From contig CAAGEB010000027.1 of NCBI GenBank assembly GCA_900768705.1, positions 1-17,689 of the forward strand: a DNA stretch of 17,689 nt, in the 5' to 3' direction. Below the pieces are notes generated by a model that saw nothing but the letters and a program-made list of their open reading frames with translations, did no database searches and was not told where the DNA came from. Position numbers and translations under genes: made by a program. The stretch is from Oscillospiraceae bacterium. Lineage in GTDB: Bacteria; Bacillota; Clostridia; Oscillospirales; Ruminococcaceae. Below are positions 14,416 to 17,689 of the stretch, piece after piece. Each line of letters begins with the position of its first letter. Within the stretch, counting starts at the first letter, position 1.

Positions 14416-15591
14416 TCAAGCTCCTCTTTTAGTAAAGTTGAGCGCCTCCGCAACAGCGTTGCAAGCCTTGACTTGGTTTTCTCGGAACATATGCCCGTAG
14501 ATATTCAGGCTTGTGCTCACCTGCGAGTGTCCGAGGATTCCCGAAACGGTTGTAGGGTCAATTCCTGCGCCTATAAGTAAACTGGCGTGCAAATGACGAA
14601 AAGTGTGAATACCATAAAATAGGAAATCGTGTTCCTCGCAAAACTCTTTCAGCCAACCGTATGGAGTTTGAGGGTTCATCGGCAGCCCATTCCATTTTGT
14701 GAACAAGCGGTCATTCTCAACCCATTTATCGCCGAGCCTCTGCTTCTCGCTTTCCTGTTCTGCTCTGAACTGCTCAAGAATTTCAAGCACTTCGGGCGGC
14801 AGCTTGATGAAACGCACCGAGTTCTCGGTTTTTGTGGTGTCGGTGTAAATGCCCCTTGCTTTTGTGTAGTTTGACGTTCTCTGAATGTGGACTACTCCCG
14901 TTTCAAAGTCAATGTCTTTCCACTCCAAGCCAAGCATTTCACCTCGGCGCATACCACTGTAAATGTCCAAGGTGAAAAATGTACGCCATTTCAGCGGCGC
15001 TGTTTCAAGCAGTTTCAAAAAGTCCTCCGTTTCCTGTATTGAGAGGATTTTTCGCTCTTTCTTGCTGCCTTTTGGAATTGTGACACGGCGGCAATGGTTG
15101 TCGGTCAGCATATCCATCTTGATTGCGTAGTCTATCACGGTTGAAACAAACGAGAGATAATGCACCATTGTCTTGTGCGAAAGCGGCTTTTTCGTAATCT
15201 CGTTTACACCGTCCTGTGCAAGCGAGTTGATGAATTTCTGAATAAGTCGGGTTGTAATCTTGTCAAGCCGGATATGCCCGATTGCCGCATAAACCCGCTT
15301 TGTAAGCTGTCTTTGGCGTGTGTAAGTCGTGCTTTTGAGGTTGAGTTTTGCGTATTCTTCAAACCATTCCTCGGCGAATGCTTCAAATTTCACCGCCGAT
15401 ACGATTTGCCCACGCTTGCATTCTTCCTCAAAGAGAATTGCCTGTCGCTGTACCTCCTTTTCAATTTGCTTTGCGGTCATTTTCTCGTCGGGCGTCCAGG
15501 TCATTCGCTGAAAAACCTGTGTTCCGTCCGCCTTGTAGCCGCAGGATACCTTAATTCTATACGAGTTGCCCCGTTTTTCGATTGATGCCAT
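14416..15591 (-). CDS. int: Tyrosine recombinase/integrase, Tn916-type
   Basis: The 391-residue product catalyses integration and excision of the element by site-specific recombination. An N-terminal arm-DNA-binding domain (about 1-60, SIEKRGNSYRIKVSCGYKADG) is followed by a helical core-binding domain (about 65-165) and the catalytic domain. Catalytic residues are visible: R215 in SGMRRGEM, H329 and R332 in HTFRH, H355 in ILGHS and the nucleophile Y365 in LNIYGH. The length is normal and the gene looks intact. The ATG has GGAGG about 7 bases upstream. It has its own promoter in the 15640-15669 region. The 11-bp tandem repeats lie immediately after its stop. Confidence 0.96.
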   Translation of the reverse strand: MASIEKRGNSYRIKVSCGYKADGTQVFQRMTWTPDEKMTAKQIEKEVQRQAILFEEECKRGQIVSAVKFEAFAEEWFEEYAKLNLKSTTYTRQRQLTKRVYAAIGHIRLDKITTRLIQKFINSLAQDGVNEITKKPLSHKTMVHYLSFVSTVIDYAIKMDMLTDNHCRRVTIPKGSKKERKILSIQETEDFLKLLETAPLKWRTFFTLDIYSGMRRGEMLGLEWKDIDFETGVVHIQRTSNYTKARGIYTDTTKTENSVRFIKLPPEVLEILEQFRAEQESEKQRLGDKWVENDRLFTKWNGLPMNPQTPYGWLKEFCEEHDFLFYGIHTFRHLHASLLIGAGIDPTTVSGILGHSQVSTSLNIYGHMFRENQVKACNAVAEALNFTKRGA

Positions 15592-15611
15592 TAGTTTACC
15601 TCCTTGTCGGT

Positions 15612-15711
15612 CAAACCATTGGCATATTTCTGCAACTCTATTTTATCACTTTAAAGTGTGATTTGTCAAGTGCTTTTTGACAGTATCATTGAGAAATATG
15701 CCTTTGGTTTG
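15612..15711. repeat. 20-bp inverted repeat bracketing the int promoter
   Basis: CAAACCATTGGCATATTTCT (15612-15631) and AGAAATATGCCTTTGGTTTG (15692-15711) are inverted copies with 18 of 20 matches. A further 10-bp inverted pair overlaps the right arm: ATTGAGAAAT at 15688-15697 and ATTTCTCAAT at 15735-15744. The cluster surrounds the int promoter and ends close to the int ribosome site, so it is likely to bind a regulator, the integrase or the excisionase. Confidence 0.65.
15640..15669 (-). promoter_or_regulatory. int promoter with a palindromic operator in its spacer
   Basis: On the minus strand TTGACA (15669-15664) and TAAAAT (15645-15640) are 18 bases apart, about 50 bases upstream of the int ATG. 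A perfect 12-bp palindrome, CACTTTAAAGTG (15647-15658), fills the spacer, a position where a repressor would block polymerase. Confidence 0.65.
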
Positions 15712-15755
15712 TGTTGTGTTATGTCTGTAAACAAATTTCTCAATCTGAAGAAGTG

Positions 15756-15786
15756 CGACAGGCTGCCCAGACTAACGAGCCTGTCG
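15756..15786 (-). terminator. Hairpin after the xis gene, possible terminator
   Basis: CGACAGGCT (15756-15764) and AGCCTGTCG (15778-15786) form a perfect 9-bp stem with a 13-base loop, 26 bases past the xis stop. No good T-tract follows on either strand, so it could equally be a protein-binding or RNA-processing site. Confidence 0.4.
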
Positions 15787-15812
15787 TCGCTTCTAACCGT
15801 CATTAAGAGCCG

Positions 15813-16094
15813 TTATGCAATACCGTTGAGGTACGCAATCAAAGCGGCTTTCGGGATTAGAATTTTCCCGTTTTTACCCTGTCCTGCACGAACAAATGGG
15901 ATTTCATTTCTCGCTATAAGCTGCCGAACAGTGAACTCGTTCAGCCCTCGGATTTCCTGTGTGCATTCCTTTATAGTCAGCATTTCGACAGGCTGCTCGG
16001 CTGCACACTCGACAGGCGGCTCATCGTCATCAAGCAGCTTGCTCAAAAGCGAGGTAACCTTTGCGATGATGTCCTGCTTTTTTGCTTGCGTCAT
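15813..16094 (-). CDS. xis: Excisionase-like helix-turn-helix DNA-binding protein
   Basis: The 93-residue product has a variable N-terminal half (about 1-37) and a C-terminal winged-helix/excisionase-type domain (about 38-92: MLTIKECTQEIRGLNEFTVRQLIARNEIPFVRAG, then GKILIPKAALIAYLNG). That final pattern, a recognition helix followed by a short wing and a last helix, is typical of excisionases beside Tn916-type integrases. The ATG is supported by GGAGG about 8 bases upstream. It begins 21 bases after the relaxase stop and precedes int, from which it is separated by the inverted-repeat control region. Excisionases bend DNA and direct Int to excise the element. The identification rests on size, fold pattern and neighbours. 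Confidence 0.8.
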   Translation of the reverse strand: MTQAKKQDIIAKVTSLLSKLLDDDEPPVECAAEQPVEMLTIKECTQEIRGLNEFTVRQLIARNEIPFVRAGQGKNGKILIPKAALIAYLNGIA

Positions 16095-16115
16095 ATTTTC
16101 CGCCTCCTTTCTTTA

Positions 16116-17604
16116 TCATCTTTTATGCTTCTTCCGATTAACAGTCTGCGTAGGCTGCTCGGGAGAATTTTCTATTTTCTGTTCCGCTTCTCTGCGTTCA
16201 CGCTCGGCTTTGATGAGATTATCAATGTAGTTACCCTCAACAATTTCCTCGTAGGTGCGTATCACATTCTCAATTTGTGAAAGCTTTGTTTTCAGGTCAA
16301 TATCATCAGCGCCGTTATCGGCTTTCTCTCGCAAGTCGGCAGCTATCTCATAAAGCTGTTCACGGCATTTTATGTTCAGCTCCGTAATGGTATTAAGGCA
16401 GTATATCAGCCGTCCGATTGTCAGGTCGTTCAAAAAGTCGTAAGGCTTTTTTGTATCCCACTTTTTAGGGGTAATCTCAAACTTACAAACAAGGGTTATG
16501 CTTGCGTTAATAGTAGAATAAAAGGGCTTCTCGATTTTGCTTGCGGCATATTCATCTTGCAAAAAGCTGTCGGGAATTTTGTTCCTGTCCTTTATTCTCT
16601 TTTTAAGAGCATTCTCCGAATAATCAGCTCCCAGCGTTTTCAGACGTAATGGTCGTATTGCGTATGGTGGCTTAACCGCAATATATTTACCTCGCCGTAC
16701 CTCGTAATTATTTGCCTCTAAAAGCTGAATGAAATGCTCAAAGTCCCTTGCCGAATAAATCAGTCGGTCAATAAAGAATTTCAGTCGTTCACCGTAAGTA
16801 TGCTCGTTCATCGGTTTGAATGCAGCAAGCGCTTTCTTCACAGACGGCTCATAATATTCGGGGACATAAATTGCGTTGTTCTCCTCAACGAAAGGACAAT
16901 TCACTCGCTGTAACTGCTCAATTATGTACTGCCGCTTCTCATCGTTGTAAATCTCAATCGGCACAAATTGAGTGGTTGCCCTTGCCTTTAACTGCGATAT
17001 TTCATTTTTCTGCTTTGTAACAGTATCACGCAGAAAGTCATTTTGGTTTAGGATTTCACCCACATCGGTGCTGCTCAAATCAACAGGGTTCTCCTTTTTC
17101 AGAGCATTTATATGTGCATTTGCATTTCCGAGAGTTTGAGCATACTTCTTGTATTCCTCAACAGACTTATGGTCGTGAAATGCGCCGACAACCTGCCGAA
17201 CGATATTGTGGTTATTCAGAATTTCCGTCAGCATTGCCCGTTCGGAACTGCCCCATAAAATTGCTTCCGTCTCCTTTTTACCGCTTGCCGTAAAACCCAT
17301 TTGCTGAATTGCTCGCTTCATTGACACCCTTGTAGACAAGCCCTGATTCTGCCCATAACACACAGGAACAAAGTTGATGTGCAGGTGCGGAGTTGCTTCA
17401 TCAAGTGTGCACGCATTATTTTGCAAAGCAAAATAACACTACGGCGTTGAACACCTTGAGGTTTGGATTGCGTTTTTCAAATTCACGCATATACTCGTCA
17501 AGCAGCTTAACGGCGGTTTCCCAATTTCCGGAGCCAACGCCGCAGTTCTCGGAGTTGCCGAACATCACGATTATTTTAAGTTTCCCCAAAATCCACACTC
17601 CCAT
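16116..17604 (-). pseudogene. mob: MobV/Pre-type relaxase (plasmid recombination/mobilization protein), disrupted
   Basis: Two minus-strand pieces form one relaxase. The first (17604 to about 17440) reads KLKIIVMFGNSENCGVGSGN, then NWETAVKLLDEYMREFEKRNPNLKV with FNAV, and stops. The second (about 17400 to 16116) resumes with LDEATPHLHINFVPV, whose PHLH histidines are the metal site of motif III. It continues through a helical region to a segment ending near residue 300 of the piece, FEHFIQLLEANNYEVRRGKY, shared with relaxase C-terminal parts. An intact gene should read FNAV, two residues, then LDEATP; instead 34 bases intervene where about 6 are expected, with a TAA and a frame change. The N-terminus before about 17580 is also unlike the family, and a stop lies in frame upstream at about 17630. 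The product would bind and nick the transfer origin if it were intact. Confidence 0.8.
17416..17436. repeat. 21-bp perfect palindrome inserted in the relaxase gene
   Basis: TTATTTTGC (17416-17424), AAA, then GCAAAATAA (17428-17436) is a perfect 9-bp inverted repeat with a 3-base centre. It lies exactly where the relaxase reading frame breaks between FNAV and LDEATP, and it supplies the stop codon. Confidence 0.75.
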
Positions 17605-17689
17605 GTTGAAAAATTCGCATAGTCGTGCGGAAAATCAGCATTAAAAATTTGAAAAAAGCGCAAAAAAGTAGTGCAATAAAAGCTCCGAT

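Larger units (their letters stand above)
14330..17689. mobile_element. Integrative and probably mobilizable element, one end (runs off the window)
   Basis: The segment has integrase, excisionase-like and relaxase genes all on the minus strand, the usual core of an integrative mobilizable element. The left boundary is placed near 14330 because the 11-bp repeats just outside int and a long hairpin lie there, and host-like pseudogene sequence lies beyond. The exact end and the target duplication cannot be fixed from one side. The relaxase is broken, so mobility by its own relaxase looks lost, while excision genes appear intact. Confidence 0.7.

Noticed and set aside
13602..14416. tRNA-Thr 3' end as the attachment site of the integrative element
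   Set aside because: The integrase is over 700 bp away with a repeat and a pseudogene between, no second copy of the tRNA end is visible, and Tn916-type integrases usually do not use tRNA genes.
17405..17445. Programmed ribosome hopping over the palindrome in the relaxase (matching GTG codons, hairpin and stop, as in phage T4 gene 60)
   Set aside because: The reading frame after the second GTG is CAC ACT TGA, not the LDEATP frame, so a hop between the matching codons would not restore the protein. A damaged gene is simpler.

Overview
The window looks like chromosome of an anaerobic, endospore-forming member of the Clostridia, most likely Oscillospiraceae/Ruminococcaceae. The evidence is a class III (oxygen-sensitive) ribonucleotide reductase operon, the spore-coat morphogenesis genes sipL and spoIVA, a tepA-ftsK/spoIIIE cluster in the order known from Firmicutes, and a DUF4358 lipoprotein next to an SGNH hydrolase. 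The taxonomic call is inference from gene content, not a database match.

Layout. Positions 1-114 hold the end of a structured repeat (copy A). The minus-strand operon nrdD-nrdG (2894 to 115) follows; it has a consensus sigma-A promoter overlapped by NrdR-like boxes, and its NrdD appears to lack the usual C-terminal glycyl-radical segment. Next on the minus strand are a small membrane protein, a DUF4358 lipoprotein and a membrane-anchored SGNH hydrolase (5007 to 3071). A second minus-strand operon runs tepA, an unrecognised 49-residue gene coupled by TGATG, uppP and ftsK/spoIIIE (9988 to 5224). A second repeat copy (B, 10021-10192) sits in the divergent intergenic region. The plus-strand pair sipL-spoIVA (10379-13489) has a good sigma-E-type promoter and ends at a strong terminator.

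Downstream are tRNA-Thr(CGT) with its own promoter, two similar hairpin-plus-terminator cassettes, a third repeat copy (C, 13839-14041) and a decayed TetR-family regulator. From about 14330 to the window end lies one side of an integrative, probably mobilizable, element: 11-bp tandem repeats, a Tn916-type tyrosine integrase, an inverted-repeat-rich control region, an excisionase-like protein and a MobV/Pre-type relaxase broken by an insertion that includes a 21-bp palindrome.

How the genes work together. NrdD/NrdG make dNTPs without oxygen. TepA, UppP and FtsK/SpoIIIE serve protein quality control or secretion, lipid-carrier recycling and chromosome translocation. SipL and SpoIVA are known partners that anchor the spore coat to the forespore membrane. 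The distal element appears stranded, since its relaxase is disrupted. No CRISPR array, rRNA or complete insertion sequence was seen.
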